A stretch of DNA of 64,000 bases from Olleya sp. Hel_I_94 (GCF_007827365.1 NZ_VISI01000002.1:563001-627000); one strand, 5' to 3'. Positions 51,830 to 61,927 are shown, counted from the stretch's first letter. Program-made: numbers and translations. The notes: generated by a model not told the origin, from the sequence alone.

Positions 51830-52966
51830 TTAAAGATTTAATGATAATTTCACATTAGTAATAACAACGAAATCGTTTTCGTAATCTATAGATATCAACT
51901 TATTATCGTGATTTAGAACGTTATTGTGGCTAGCATCTATTTCTTTATGACCATAAAATTTAGATAAATCTGTAATAGCAACAACTTTAGGCATAAACTT
52001 TACTGCATTATTAAGCAATCGTTCCTGATAATTAATACCAATATCTAATATCTGATCTTTAAATTGTGCATTACGTATAATTACATCATAAAATCGCTTT
52101 CCGTTTTCTGGGATAGCATTATAATGTGTCACATCAAACCGCTGCTTATCCTCACTAACTATATAATTCAAAGCTAGTAAAAGAGCTTTAAAAACAAAAC
52201 CTCGTACTACTTCCCTATTGTAATCATCTTTATAATGTCCTGCTTCAAACAAGATTGTAGGCGAATTTAAGCTTTGAAACGCATCACCAACACAATTAAT
52301 ATTAAAACCGTCGTCATACCTCCCAATTTGATTAGGTAAATCATCTTGTAAACCCATATTAATAGCACTTATAACATGCATAGCTTTTTGCCTAGTTGTA
52401 GTAACACTTCTATGTTTATCCTGCGATGGAGACAAAAAAGATAAAGTCGCAGGTTTATTAGTATCACCAACACTAAACATAGTACGTTGTCCATGAAGAT
52501 TAAAACAATAATCGGGTTTAAAGCATTTAAAACAAGTGTTTAAAACAACACTTTCAGGCTGGGATAAATCCTGTGCATCCCTATTTAAATCTACAGCATT
52601 AGCGTTTAGCCTAGTATAAGCTGCAGAGCCATCTGGATTTAACATAGGTATGATTTTAAGTGTACATGCCTCTAAAAGTGATTGCATACTAACATCACTA
52701 AAACTATTTAACATATCAAATACCGCTTTTGTAGTCGTAGATTCATTTCCGTGCATCTGTGACCACATTAACACTTTAATTGGTCCATTACCAATTGTTA
52801 TAGAAGAAATACTTTCACCCAAAACAGATTTACCAATAACTTCTACTTTACAAAATTCAGGTAGATTATTTATAAGCGGAGCAATGTCTTTTAACTGAAT
52901 ATAACGTCCATACAACGCAGCCACTTTATAGGTAGTATATAACGTATTTAATAATTGATTATCCAT
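51830..52966 (-). CDS. M14-family zinc carboxypeptidase
   Basis: A 378-aa protein without an obvious signal peptide. The M14 residues are His72 and Glu75 in WSQMHGNESTTT (zinc ligands), His158 in CFNLHGQRT and a catalytic Glu in ILFEAGHYK. NAVDLNRDAQ contains the Arg-region typical of substrate carboxylate binding. The family trims C-terminal amino acids from peptides or cell-wall fragments. It is divergent from a small XRE regulator across a 313-base spacer full of TTACA-N2-TGTAA sites, one of which overlaps its -7 box. Confidence 0.85.
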   Translation of the reverse strand: MDNQLLNTLYTTYKVAALYGRYIQLKDIAPLINNLPEFCKVEVIGKSVLGESISSITIGNGPIKVLMWSQMHGNESTTTKAVFDMLNSFSDVSMQSLLEACTLKIIPMLNPDGSAAYTRLNANAVDLNRDAQDLSQPESVVLNTCFKCFKPDYCFNLHGQRTMFSVGDTNKPATLSFLSPSQDKHRSVTTTRQKAMHVISAINMGLQDDLPNQIGRYDDGFNINCVGDAFQSLNSPTILFEAGHYKDDYNREVVRGFVFKALLLALNYIVSEDKQRFDVTHYNAIPENGKRFYDVIIRNAQFKDQILDIGINYQERLLNNAVKFMPKVVAITDLSKFYGHKEIDASHNNVLNHDNKLISIDYENDFVVITNVKLSLNL

Positions 52967-52981
52967 AGTTGTTTTATTAGT

Positions 52982-53275
52982 TTACAAATGTAACCAAATA
53001 GTTATTTACAATTGTAACCAACAGAATTTACATTTGTAATTTACTTATGTAAACATTTATGGTGATTTAAAAGGCAAATACTATAACGCTAATAATCAAT
53101 TAGTTCTGATTCTTACAAAACTATTTTAAAATACTATTTTTCAGGTAGTTAATGCATTACATTTAAAGTTTTTATTTAATATTATTTACGCGATAGCTAT
53201 GCTAATTAACCTTTAATAGTTACAATATTTACATTTGTAACATCGATTGTTCAGATTAAATGTTTACATTTGTAT
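52982..53275. promoter_or_regulatory. Array of six TTACA-N2-TGTAA-like sites in the M14/XRE spacer
   Basis: Sites: 52982-52993 (TTACAAATGTAA), 53006-53017 (TTACAATTGTAA), 53028-53039 (TTACATTTGTAA), 53041-53052 (TTACTTATGTAA, imperfect), 53229-53240 (TTACATTTGTAA) and 53264-53275 (TTACATTTGTAT). All but the fourth contain TTACA on one strand. TACATTTG inside sites 1 (minus strand), 3, 5 and 6 also matches the -7 consensus TAnnTTTG. Sites 1 and 5 are at suitable distances from the two divergent start codons. The rest of the 313-base spacer shows no gene. Confidence 0.65.
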
Positions 53276-53279
53276 CGTT

Positions 53280-53717
53280 ATGATAAACAATGCAGATTTT
53301 TCTAAAAGACTTCAAAAAGTCATGGATTATTACGGTGAGAATGCCTCTTCTTTTGCCGAAAAAATTGGTGTGCAACGCTCTAGCATATCACATATATTAT
53401 CAGGTAGAAACAAACCAAGTTTAGAATTTGTATTGAAAGTGCTCTCCTCTTTTGAGGAAGTAGAATTGTATTGGTTGATGAATGGAAAAGGTGAATTTCC
53501 AAAAAGTGAAACTAAAAACCGACAAACACCAATTGCACCAATTTCTAAAAATGAAGATCAAGATTTATTTTCTAATACAAAAAATGAAAATCCAGTAGAA
53601 ACTAAAAATTCTGATTTACTACAAAATTTAAATCAAAAATCTTCTAACGGAAAAATTATTGAACGCATCGTAATTTTTTATTCTGATGGAAGTTTTTCAA
53701 ATTTTGAAAATTCTTAA
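53280..53717 (+). CDS. XRE-family regulator
   Basis: A protein of 145 aa from the ATG at 53280 (MINNADFSKRLQKVM). The upstream TTG at 53247 adds residues that overlap operator site 6 and is less likely. An N-terminal HTH_3 domain (about 3-60) has FAEKIGVQRSSISHILSGRNKPS; the rest is a low-complexity, Lys/Asn-rich linker (about 75-125) and a short conserved tail (IERIVIFYSDGSFSNFEN). The layout suggests a DNA-binding domain with a flexible linker and interaction tail. It is divergent from the M14 gene; control of both from the TTACA sites is inferred. Confidence 0.85.
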   Translation: MINNADFSKRLQKVMDYYGENASSFAEKIGVQRSSISHILSGRNKPSLEFVLKVLSSFEEVELYWLMNGKGEFPKSETKNRQTPIAPISKNEDQDLFSNTKNENPVETKNSDLLQNLNQKSSNGKIIERIVIFYSDGSFSNFENS

Positions 53718-53850
53718 TTAAGACGCCTCTTTTTTATTTTTCATTTTCTTTTGAATAAAATTTCTGTTTTGTGAATTTTAAAAAAACGAACGCAGACGTC
53801 ATAAATTTTTAAAAATTTAAATTTGTTCACCTTTTCAACTTTTTGTCACC

Positions 53851-53907
53851 ATTTTCAAATTTCGCGAATTTGTAGTTAGGTACATAAAATTTTCAAATAC
53901 GCGAATT
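53851..53907. repeat. Imperfect direct repeat upstream of a small lipoprotein gene
   Basis: ATTTTCAAATTTCGCGAATT (53851-53870) and ATTTTCAAATACGCGAATT (53889-53907), 38 bases apart. CGCG is rare in such A/T-rich sequence. They lie in the 256-base gap between the XRE gene and the lipoprotein gene and could be two binding sites on the same face of the helix. Nothing else was seen in this gap. Confidence 0.5.
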
Positions 53908-53973
53908 ATAGAAAGGTTGAATTTTTGATATTATAATCAAACTTTTAATTAATTTTGTTGTAAACCTTATGTG

Positions 53974-54348
53974 ATGAAATTAAAACTAATATACCTTATT
54001 ATTTTAACTAGCTTTTTTAGTTGCTACAAAGTGGAACGAAACTGCAAAGACTTTAAAACAGGTCAATTTTATAGCGAAGTTAAAGTTGGAGATGTAATTT
54101 ATAAATCTACCTTTACTAGAACAGATAGTTTACAAATAGAAACATATGAAGGTAAAGTTGATAGTACATTGGTAAGGTGGGTAAATGATTGTGAAGTCAT
54201 TTACAAAACTATAAATCCTAAAAATATGGCTGAACGTAAAGATGTACATCTTAAAGTTTTAGTCACTACAGATACTTCTTATACTTTTGAATATTCTTAT
54301 GTTGGAGAGACCAATAAACAAAAAGGTATAGCTTATATTAAAAAATAA
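53974..54348 (+). CDS. Small lipoprotein of unknown function
   Basis: A 124-aa protein with a lipoprotein signal MKLKLIYLIILTSFFSC (Cys17). The mature part has ERNCKDFKTGQFYSEVKVGD and alternating strands (LQIETYEGKVDSTLVRWV), consistent with a small beta-rich domain. I start at the ATG at 53974 rather than the GTG one codon before. It sits 3 bases upstream of the TerC gene, so the two are one operon. I do not recognise its family. Confidence 0.7.
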   Translation: MKLKLIYLIILTSFFSCYKVERNCKDFKTGQFYSEVKVGDVIYKSTFTRTDSLQIETYEGKVDSTLVRWVNDCEVIYKTINPKNMAERKDVHLKVLVTTDTSYTFEYSYVGETNKQKGIAYIKK

Positions 54349-54351
54349 AAC

Positions 54352-55137
54352 ATGTTAGACTTTCTACTTTCTAGTGATGCTATTTTTGCATTATTAACTT
54401 TAACTTTCTTAGAAATAATATTAGGGATTGATAATATTGTTTTTATTTCTATTGCTGCAAATAAACTTCCAGAAGACCAACGAAACAAAGTAACAAACAT
54501 TGGACTACTACTAGCAATGGTACAACGTATAATCTTACTGTTTTTTGTATCCTTTTTGGTAGGATTGTCCGAGCCTTTTTACAAAATAGATTTTAATTGG
54601 ATGCATCTGGAATTAAGTTGGCAAGCATTAATTTTATTTTTTGGAGGATTATTTTTAATATATAAATCTACTTCGGAAATTAGAGAGAAAGTAGAAACAC
54701 CATCACATGATGAAGACGAAGTAAAAAGCAAACCAATTAAATCCTTGCAACAAGCTATTGTTCAGATTTTAATAATAGATTTTATATTTTCAATAGATAG
54801 TATTTTAACAGCAGTTGGTATGACCAATGGATTATCTACTAACCATAATCATAATTTGATTTTAATGATTATTGCTGTAGTAATATCCATTATTATAATG
54901 ATTGCTTTTGCTAATAAAATAAGACGTTTTATAGACGCCAATCCAAGTATTCAAATTTTAGGACTATCCTTTTTAATCTTAATAGGGTTTATGTTAATTA
55001 CCGAAGCTGGTCACCTATCGCACACTACCTTTTTTGACAAAACGGTTGGAGCTATACCTAAAGGTTATCTGTATTTTGCTATAGCCTTCTCGTTATTTAT
55101 AGAGTTTTTAAATCAAAAAATTTCTAAAAAGAAATAA
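54352..55137 (+). CDS. TerC-family integral membrane protein
   Basis: A 261-aa protein with seven membrane helices. Two family landmarks with acidic residues inside the membrane are visible: FLEIILGIDNIVFISI and IDFIFSIDSILTAVG. TerC/YkoY-type proteins are linked to metal (Mn) export or to loading of exoenzymes. A cytoplasmic acidic loop (about 105-125) separates the two halves. It is preceded by a small lipoprotein gene and followed by a strong terminator. Confidence 0.92.
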   Translation: MLDFLLSSDAIFALLTLTFLEIILGIDNIVFISIAANKLPEDQRNKVTNIGLLLAMVQRIILLFFVSFLVGLSEPFYKIDFNWMHLELSWQALILFFGGLFLIYKSTSEIREKVETPSHDEDEVKSKPIKSLQQAIVQILIIDFIFSIDSILTAVGMTNGLSTNHNHNLILMIIAVVISIIIMIAFANKIRRFIDANPSIQILGLSFLILIGFMLITEAGHLSHTTFFDKTVGAIPKGYLYFAIAFSLFIEFLNQKISKKK

Positions 55138-55140
55138 AAA

Positions 55141-55166
55141 AAAAGACCATCTAACGATGGTCTTTT
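55141..55166. terminator. Bidirectional intrinsic terminator
   Basis: An 11-bp stem AAAAGACCATC / GATGGTCTTTT with a TAAC loop, followed by more T. It lies between the convergent TerC and lipoprotein genes. Confidence 0.85.
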
Positions 55167-55186
55167 TTTTATTTAATAAGTTTAAA

Positions 55187-56227
55187 TTATTTAGACAAAT
55201 ATACTGCTGATGCAGCTGCTAAACTATTATTAATAAAAGGAGTAATGTTTCCTCCTGCTTCAAAATTATTGAACGCTAAAATTCTTCCGCCTCCATTACC
55301 TGCTTCTGCAATGTAAACAGTTTGTGTTGATGCGTCATAAGCAACATCTACAGGATTACCTAATAATGTTGAAGCACCTGATACTCTAACTTGTTGTGAC
55401 ACTTCTAAAGTTCCACCATTAGCTACAGCATTAAACTTTGATGTAAAATTTTCGATGTAATGAAAACCTCCATCATCTTGACCATTTGCAGCATCTGCAA
55501 TATCTGTTAATATCATAACATCAGAACTAGCATCAAAAGTTAAACCATGTGTTCTAACAATTCCTTCTACAGCAATTCGTTTAGTAGCTGCCAAAGTCAT
55601 ATCTGTTGTGTTAGATAAAAAGTCCGAAAACACTGCTAACTCATTTGTAGCATCCACTACAGCATAAAGATTATTGTTATCAAACGTTATTCCCCATAAT
55701 TTAAACGACGTTGTAATAGTATTACGCAATGTAATTGTGTTACCATCTTTTGTGTAAACGTATAATCTTCCGTCTGGAGTTAATGGATCTCCATCCACAT
55801 CTGCATTATCTGCAACCACTATAAAATTGCCATTAACAGCAACTTCTCTTGGACTTTGCATATCATTGGTTCCATCCACATCTACTGTTAACGTAGCGCC
55901 AGAAACCAAACTACTTGTATTATTATAACCTTCTAATCCCAAATCTGTTCTAGAAGCTTGTAATAAAAAATCGTTTGTTGCATTATAATATACTCCGTCT
56001 GCAGCAATACTAGTTGTAATTAATGTTTTAGACGTTACAGCAGATTGATCTGTAACATCATAAATTGTAATATTACCATCTGCATTATTAGAAGTATATA
56101 ACTTTACTGAAGTAGGTTCACCATCGTTAATGACTATTGCATCGTTATCATCATCACTACAAGATACTAGTGCTGCCGCAACGAAAAGGGATAACATTGT
56201 GTTTTTTGCTAAATTTGATGTTTTCAT
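55187..56227 (-). CDS. Lipoprotein with predicted beta-propeller fold
   Basis: A 346-aa protein with lipobox VSCS (Cys23) followed by an acidic linker (DDDNDAIVINDGEP). The rest is made of repeats with short strands (such as LYTSNNADGNITIYDV and TQTVYIAEAGNGGGRILAFNN) that look like blades of an NHL/SMP-30-type propeller. I cannot assign a named family. Its role may be ligand binding at the cell surface. The 169-base gap upstream shows no gene. Confidence 0.65.
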   Translation of the reverse strand: MKTSNLAKNTMLSLFVAAALVSCSDDDNDAIVINDGEPTSVKLYTSNNADGNITIYDVTDQSAVTSKTLITTSIAADGVYYNATNDFLLQASRTDLGLEGYNNTSSLVSGATLTVDVDGTNDMQSPREVAVNGNFIVVADNADVDGDPLTPDGRLYVYTKDGNTITLRNTITTSFKLWGITFDNNNLYAVVDATNELAVFSDFLSNTTDMTLAATKRIAVEGIVRTHGLTFDASSDVMILTDIADAANGQDDGGFHYIENFTSKFNAVANGGTLEVSQQVRVSGASTLLGNPVDVAYDASTQTVYIAEAGNGGGRILAFNNFEAGGNITPFINNSLAAASAVYLSK

Positions 56228-56396
56228 AATTTTAAAATATTTATTGGTTTATAAGTATGTACGTAAACACTCTAAAAGCAGTTTTTAATATTTTAAATTT
56301 TATGATATTGTTAACGTTATTGGCTATGGTAACAAGCCTGATTTAAAGATCTTGTTTGGCAAATATTCGGTCATATGCAATATGTTTGCTTAGTTT

Positions 56397-56753
56397 TTAT
56401 TCCTTCAGATAATCTTTTAATTCCTCCTTTAATTTATGATAAGATTTTAATTTTTGGGATAATATATCTTTTTCTGAGTAAACTTTACTTATTGAAATTG
56501 GAGTATCAAAATTGTTAGATATTATTTCTATAGAAATCTTATCACCTTCCTGTAATTTATTACTAAACCAATTAGCGTGTTGTTGAGTATCCGAGTTTAA
56601 TCCGCTAATTGAGATGTTTAATTCTTCTGAATTATCCTTTTCTCGTCTTACAGAATCTAGAATACAGGTAACTATAGTGTTTTCATTTTCAAATCCAGCT
56701 CGACATATTTTTTTTCCATTTATGAGAACTTGAAATCCAAATTTATTTTTCAT
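56397..56753 (-). CDS. Small protein of unknown function
   Basis: A 118-aa soluble protein with a likely N-terminal beta-domain (FGFQVLINGKKICRAGF and ELNISISGLNSDT) and a C-terminal charged helix (about 90-118, LSQKLKSYHKLKEELKDYLKE). The layout is reminiscent of small immunity or adaptor proteins, but this is a weak resemblance only. It lies 43 bases downstream of the topoisomerase A gene on the same strand. Confidence 0.55.
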   Translation of the reverse strand: MKNKFGFQVLINGKKICRAGFENENTIVTCILDSVRREKDNSEELNISISGLNSDTQQHANWFSNKLQEGDKISIEIISNNFDTPISISKVYSEKDILSQKLKSYHKLKEELKDYLKE

Positions 56754-56796
56754 TTAATTTTTAGGTTTTGAGCGCGTTCCGCAATGAATGGCAACA

Positions 56797-59469
56797 CTAA
56801 AACAAAGTCACCTGACCCTTATCATCTAACCCATATTCCTGATTATCATCATCTTTGCTAGATATTTCATCTGTTTTAGATTCTGTTTTTTTAGAAATAT
56901 TCTCCTCCTCCTTCACTTCTATGTCTTCTGCTGGAGTTTCTTCTGGAGCTTCATAAGGAATTGGCTCTAATAAATTAATGGCATTTACTTTGTCTTTGGT
57001 TAGTTGGTTTCCTAAAGCAGAAATCCCTTTAATAGCGATAAACTCTTCCAAATTCACTTCTTCGTTATCCTTTCTATCTTTACCTCTTTCTTTAGCAAAA
57101 ACAATTTCGGCAACAGGTTTCCAGTCTGTAGATACAATTTCTAATTGCGAATTAGGATGATCTGTAATAAAGGATTCTTCTTTGTTTTCATTTTCAATTA
57201 AAAATCGCTTAACATAGTATCGCTCCTTTTCTCCATCATAATAAATAGCAGATACAGGCTTTTTAGGCAACCATTTTTCCAAGACAATCATATCATCATC
57301 AAAATGAAGCGTTACCTCTGGAGTAACCGTTTTTACTATACCTTTTTGATTTATTATTAACAGTTTATCCTCTCCTCTAAACTCGCCAACTAACTCACCT
57401 CTACCGTCAACATTTAAACGCTGTACAGTGTCGTCAAACCATATTTTTCTTGGCTTTAAAGTCGAAATTCCTTTTTCTTTTAACTCTACAGATTTAATAG
57501 CATGTTTAGTCACCACGTTACCTTTAGACGCACGACCTTTAATTAAAATATCCGCAAAATCTAAATCCCATTTTAACTTTTTAATACTTCCAACCTGACG
57601 TAAACTAATAGAAACTACCTCAGCTTCTCCATTTGGATTAGCAGAAAAATACCAGGTTTTAGAGCCTTTGTTTCCGTTAGTTAAATCATATTCTTTATCT
57701 CGTGTAATAGACGTTACAGCAAAACGCTTAACATACGCTGGACCTTTTGTGCCATCACGATAAATTAAATTATAAATGGTACGCTTGTCTTTCTTTTTAA
57801 AGACTGCTACGTGTATAATATTTTTACCTATAAAGGTTTTACTATCCACTTTGGTAACCATCATTTTACCATCTGCAGTAAAAGCAATGATATCGTCAAT
57901 ATCACTACAATCGCAAACATACTCATCACGTTTTAGTGATGTACCAATAAAACCTTCTTCTCTATTTACATATAATTTGGTGTTTCTTATTACTACTTTA
58001 GTAGCATCCACATCTTCAAACGCACGTAGTTCTGTTTTACGCTCACGACCTTCACCATACTCTTTTTTAAGTCTTATAAAATACGCTATTGCATAGTCTA
58101 TTAAATTTGCTAAATGATGTTTAACCTCAGCTATTTGCGCTTCTAAAGCATCAATTTTTTGTTGCGCCTTATCAATATCAAATTTAGAAATACGTTTTAT
58201 TCTAATTTCTGTTAAACGCGTAATATCATCTACTGTAATTGCACGTTTAAGATGTTTTGTATGTGGTTGTAATCCTTTATCAATAGCCTCAATAACACCA
58301 TCCCAAGTTTCTTCTTCTTCAATGTCACGATAGATTCTATTTTCGATAAAAATACGTTCAAGACTCGCAAAGTGCCATTGCTCTTCAAACTCACCTAGTC
58401 TAATTTCTAACTCTTGTCTTAATAAATCTACAGTATTATCTGTACTACGACGCAACATTTCTGTCACACCAACAAATAGTGGTTTGTTATCTTCAATAAC
58501 ACAGCCTAAAGGCGAAATTGAACTTTCGCAGGCTGTAAATGCATATAAGGCATCAATGGTTTTATCTGGAGACAAACCAGAAGGTAAATGAATTAAAATC
58601 TCTACTGTTGCAGCAGTATTATCTTCAATTTTTTTGATTTTAATTTTTCCTTTGTCGTTAGCTTTTAATATCGAATCTATTAATGAAGAGGTTGTAGTAC
58701 CAAAAGGCAACTCATTAACAACCAATGTGTTTTTATCTAACTGACTAATTTTAGCACGACAACGTACTTTTCCGCCACGCAATCCATCATTATAGTCACT
58801 ACAATCTGCAATACCTCCTGTTGGAAAATCAGGAAACAATGTAAAGCGTTTACCCTGTAGATGTTTTACAGACGCATCAATTAACTCAATAAAATTATGC
58901 GGTAATATTTTTGTTGATAATCCTACAGCAATACCTTCTCCTCCTTGTGCAAGCAATAAAGGAAACATTACTGGTAAATTCACAGGCTCTTTACGACGAC
59001 CATCATAGGACGCTTGCCATTCTGTTATCTTAGGATTAAAGACAACGTCTAATCCAAATTTAGAAATTCGGGCTTCAATATAACGTGCTGCTGCTGCACG
59101 ATCTCCTGTTAGGATGTTTCCCCAGTTTCCTTGTGTATCTATTAATAAGTCTTTTTGACCAATTTGTACCATAGCATCTGCAATACTTGCATCTCCATGT
59201 GGATGATACTGCATGGTATGTCCAACTATATTGGCTACTTTATTATAACGTCCATCATCCAAATCCTTCATGGAATGCATGATACGACGTTGTACAGGTT
59301 TAAATCCGTCTTCTATTGCTGGAACTGCACGTTCCAGAATTACGTAGGATGCGTAATCTAAAAACCATTCTTTATACATACCAGTAATCCTGGTAATGGT
59401 TTCTTGAGGTTCTTGATTGTCTAAGTTTTCTAAATTGTCGTTAGCTAGGTCGTCGTTTTCTTCTATCAT
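56797..59469 (-). CDS. Type IIA topoisomerase subunit A, ParC-like
   Basis: An 890-aa subunit that cuts DNA. The catalytic Tyr130 is in GDRAAAARYIEARIS. The N-terminal part contains the family stretch QYHPHGDASIADAMVQIGQK and GGIADCSDYNDG. The C-terminal part (about 500-800) has propeller-type repeats; the last 60 residues are very acidic (ETPAEDIEVKEEENISKKTESK). It forms the A2B2 enzyme with the subunit B encoded directly upstream (start abuts its stop). It differs from GyrA in the missing GyrA box, so a decatenase of the topoisomerase IV type is likely. Confidence 0.9.
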   Translation of the reverse strand: MIEENDDLANDNLENLDNQEPQETITRITGMYKEWFLDYASYVILERAVPAIEDGFKPVQRRIMHSMKDLDDGRYNKVANIVGHTMQYHPHGDASIADAMVQIGQKDLLIDTQGNWGNILTGDRAAAARYIEARISKFGLDVVFNPKITEWQASYDGRRKEPVNLPVMFPLLLAQGGEGIAVGLSTKILPHNFIELIDASVKHLQGKRFTLFPDFPTGGIADCSDYNDGLRGGKVRCRAKISQLDKNTLVVNELPFGTTTSSLIDSILKANDKGKIKIKKIEDNTAATVEILIHLPSGLSPDKTIDALYAFTACESSISPLGCVIEDNKPLFVGVTEMLRRSTDNTVDLLRQELEIRLGEFEEQWHFASLERIFIENRIYRDIEEEETWDGVIEAIDKGLQPHTKHLKRAITVDDITRLTEIRIKRISKFDIDKAQQKIDALEAQIAEVKHHLANLIDYAIAYFIRLKKEYGEGRERKTELRAFEDVDATKVVIRNTKLYVNREEGFIGTSLKRDEYVCDCSDIDDIIAFTADGKMMVTKVDSKTFIGKNIIHVAVFKKKDKRTIYNLIYRDGTKGPAYVKRFAVTSITRDKEYDLTNGNKGSKTWYFSANPNGEAEVVSISLRQVGSIKKLKWDLDFADILIKGRASKGNVVTKHAIKSVELKEKGISTLKPRKIWFDDTVQRLNVDGRGELVGEFRGEDKLLIINQKGIVKTVTPEVTLHFDDDMIVLEKWLPKKPVSAIYYDGEKERYYVKRFLIENENKEESFITDHPNSQLEIVSTDWKPVAEIVFAKERGKDRKDNEEVNLEEFIAIKGISALGNQLTKDKVNAINLLEPIPYEAPEETPAEDIEVKEEENISKKTESKTDEISSKDDDNQEYGLDDKGQVTLF

Positions 59470-61329
59470 CTATTTATCCTCCTCAATTAAATCAAGTTCA
59501 ACTTTAAGATTATCAATAATAAACTCTTGTCTTGTTGGTGTGTTTTTACCCATATAAAATGACAACAACTCTTCAATAGACATATTATCATCTAACATTA
59601 CTGGATCCAATCTAATATCTTCACCTATAAAGTGAACAAACTCATCTGGACTAATTTCTCCTAAACCTTTAAATCGAGTAATTTCTGGCTTTGGTTTCAG
59701 TTTTTCTATTGCTTCTCTACGTTCATCCTCTGAGTAGCAGTAAATGGTTTCTTTTTTATTACGAACTCTAAATAAAGGGGTTTGTAATATATACAAATGA
59801 CCTTCTTTAATTACTTCTGGAAAAAATTGTAAAAAGAAAGTGATTAATAATAATCTAATGTGCATACCATCGACATCGGCATCTGTTGCAATAACGACGT
59901 TGTTGTATCTTAAATCTTCCAGCGACTCTTCGATATTTAAAGCAGCTTGCAGGAGATTAAACTCTTCGTTTTCGTAAACAATCTTCTTTGTTAATCCATA
60001 ACAATTTAAAGGTTTACCCTTTAAGCTAAATACCGCTTGTGTATTTACATCTCTAGATTTTGTGATACTTCCTGATGCCGAATCTCCCTCTGTTATAAAC
60101 AAGGTACTTTCCAAGTTACGTTCATTTTTAATATCACCAAAATGCACACGACAATCGCGTAATTTTTTATTGTGTAAACTCGCTTTTTTAGCTCTGTCTT
60201 TTGCTAATTTTCTAATACCTGACAGCTCTTTACGTTCACGTTCTGCTTGTAAAATTTTACGTTGTAGCTTATCTGCTGTTTCAGGGTTTTTGTGTAAATA
60301 GTTATCTAAATGTGTTTTAAGAAAATCTGAAACATAGGTTCTAACAGTAGGTAACTCTCCTCCCATGTCTGTAGATCCAAGTTTTGTTTTTGTTTGACTT
60401 TCAAAAACAGGTTCCATAACCTTTATAGCTACAGCACTTACAACGGACTTACGTATATCTGAAGCATCATATTGTTTTCCAAAAAAGTCACGAATGGTTT
60501 TTACCAAACCTTCTCTAAAGGCATTTAAGTGCGTACCTCCTTGTGTGGTATTTTGACCATTTACAAAACTGTTATATTCTTCGCTATATTGTGTTTTACT
60601 ATGTGTTAAAGCGACTTCAATATCATCACCACGTAAATGAATGATTGGATATAACAAGTCTGATTCAGCAATTTTTTCTGCTAATAAATCTTTTAATCCG
60701 TTTTCAGAATAAAATTTTTCTCCATTAAAAACTATAGTCAATCCTGGGTTTAGGTAAACATAGTTTTTAAGCATTTTTACTACATATTCACTTCTGTATT
60801 TATAGTTTTTAAATATAATATCATCAGGAACAAAGGACACCTTGGTACCTTTACGACGCGTTGTTTCTTCTAAAAACTCCTCGTCCATTAAATTACCTTG
60901 AGCAAAATCTGCAGAAGCACTTTTACCGTCTCTAGAAGACTCTACTCTAAAATAAGATGATAATGCATTTACTGCTTTTGTACCGACACCATTTAATCCT
61001 ACGGATTTTTTAAAGGCTTTTGAGTCGTACTTACCTCCTGTGTTCATTTTAGACACAACATCCACTACTTTACCTAAAGGAATACCACGTCCATAATCGC
61101 GAACAATAACTTTGCTTCCTTGTATCGAAATTTCTATGGTCTTCCCTGCTCCCATGACATACTCATCAATGGAGTTGTCTAACACCTCTTTAAGTAGAAT
61201 ATATATACCATCATCTGGAGACGATCCGTCACCAAGCTTTCCAATATACATTCCTGGACGCATACGTATATGCTCTTTCCAGTCTAGTGATCGTATATTA
61301 TCTTCGGTATATTTAGTTTGTTCTGACAT
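59470..61329 (-). CDS. Type IIA topoisomerase subunit B, ParE-like
   Basis: A 619-aa ATPase subunit. The GHKL ATP site is visible as [20 protein letters not shown] and [13 protein letters not shown], and the TOPRIM domain as [13 protein letters not shown] and [14 protein letters not shown] start at the ATG at 61329 ([10 protein letters not shown]); a start at 61344 adds only MHQNF. The stop codon abuts the subunit A start, so the two are translationally coupled. There is no GyrB-specific C-terminal insertion evident, supporting ParE over GyrB. Confidence 0.9.
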   Translation of the reverse strand: MSEQTKYTEDNIRSLDWKEHIRMRPGMYIGKLGDGSSPDDGIYILLKEVLDNSIDEYVMGAGKTIEISIQGSKVIVRDYGRGIPLGKVVDVVSKMNTGGKYDSKAFKKSVGLNGVGTKAVNALSSYFRVESSRDGKSASADFAQGNLMDEEFLEETTRRKGTKVSFVPDDIIFKNYKYRSEYVVKMLKNYVYLNPGLTIVFNGEKFYSENGLKDLLAEKIAESDLLYPIIHLRGDDIEVALTHSKTQYSEEYNSFVNGQNTTQGGTHLNAFREGLVKTIRDFFGKQYDASDIRKSVVSAVAIKVMEPVFESQTKTKLGSTDMGGELPTVRTYVSDFLKTHLDNYLHKNPETADKLQRKILQAERERKELSGIRKLAKDRAKKASLHNKKLRDCRVHFGDIKNERNLESTLFITEGDSASGSITKSRDVNTQAVFSLKGKPLNCYGLTKKIVYENEEFNLLQAALNIEESLEDLRYNNVVIATDADVDGMHIRLLLITFFLQFFPEVIKEGHLYILQTPLFRVRNKKETIYCYSEDERREAIEKLKPKPEITRFKGLGEISPDEFVHFIGEDIRLDPVMLDDNMSIEELLSFYMGKNTPTRQEFIIDNLKVELDLIEEDK

Positions 61330-61432
61330 AAAATTTTGATGCAATTTGGAGATACGTTGCTAATATAATATAACCCTTTAAAAAATGAAACACTGCATAG
61401 ATAAAGTAATTAACAATGTATAACTATTAGTG

Positions 61433-61900
61433 TTAAGATTGTTGATTTTGTATGATTTCGGCCTTAATTTTTAGAAAATGATTTCTAGTTTCAAGCAAAT
61501 TTTTCATATAACTAGTTAAAAATAACACGTTAGCCAATCTACCTAAAATGCCAAAAGGCGACTGAAAATAAAACATATCAATCATTATGGTATCTTCTCC
61601 TTTTGTACTAAAAATATGTTCGTGCTTAAAACTTTTAAATGCTCCTGAAACCATCTGATCAACAAAGTATTTAGGCGATTCAAAATGTGTTATTTTGGAG
61701 GTTAGTTGCTGACGGATTCCAAAATGGGTAGCTTCCCATGTTACCGATTCTCCTAAACCTATTAAACCAGAGGTTTTACCTGCAATAGCCTTCTCATTTG
61801 AGTGTTTTAATGAATCCTTATGAAAATCTATATCTCTGGACAAATCAAAACATGTTTTCAAACTCGCATGGATAACTGTTTTAAGTTGTATTAAAGGCAT
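61433..61900 (-). CDS. SRPBCC-family (START-like) ligand-binding protein
   Basis: A 155-aa protein of the helix-grip type. It starts MPLIQLKTVIHASLKTCFDLSRDIDFHK and has the long C-terminal helix ILGRLANVLFLTSYMKNLLETRN, the pattern of polyketide-cyclase-like START domains. I start at the ATG at 61900; the one at 61927 adds a poor N-terminus. The natural ligand cannot be predicted. It lies upstream of the parE-type gene on the same strand and is preceded by a terminator for ychF. Confidence 0.8.
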   Translation of the reverse strand: MPLIQLKTVIHASLKTCFDLSRDIDFHKDSLKHSNEKAIAGKTSGLIGLGESVTWEATHFGIRQQLTSKITHFESPKYFVDQMVSGAFKSFKHEHIFSTKGEDTIMIDMFYFQSPFGILGRLANVLFLTSYMKNLLETRNHFLKIKAEIIQNQQS

Positions 61901-61927
61901 ATTAATTACTTTACTGTAAAAATACAA

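Noticed and set aside
53247..53279. Upstream TTG start of the XRE regulator
   Set aside because: The extra codons run through operator/promoter site 6, and the helix-turn-helix domain is complete from the ATG at 53280.
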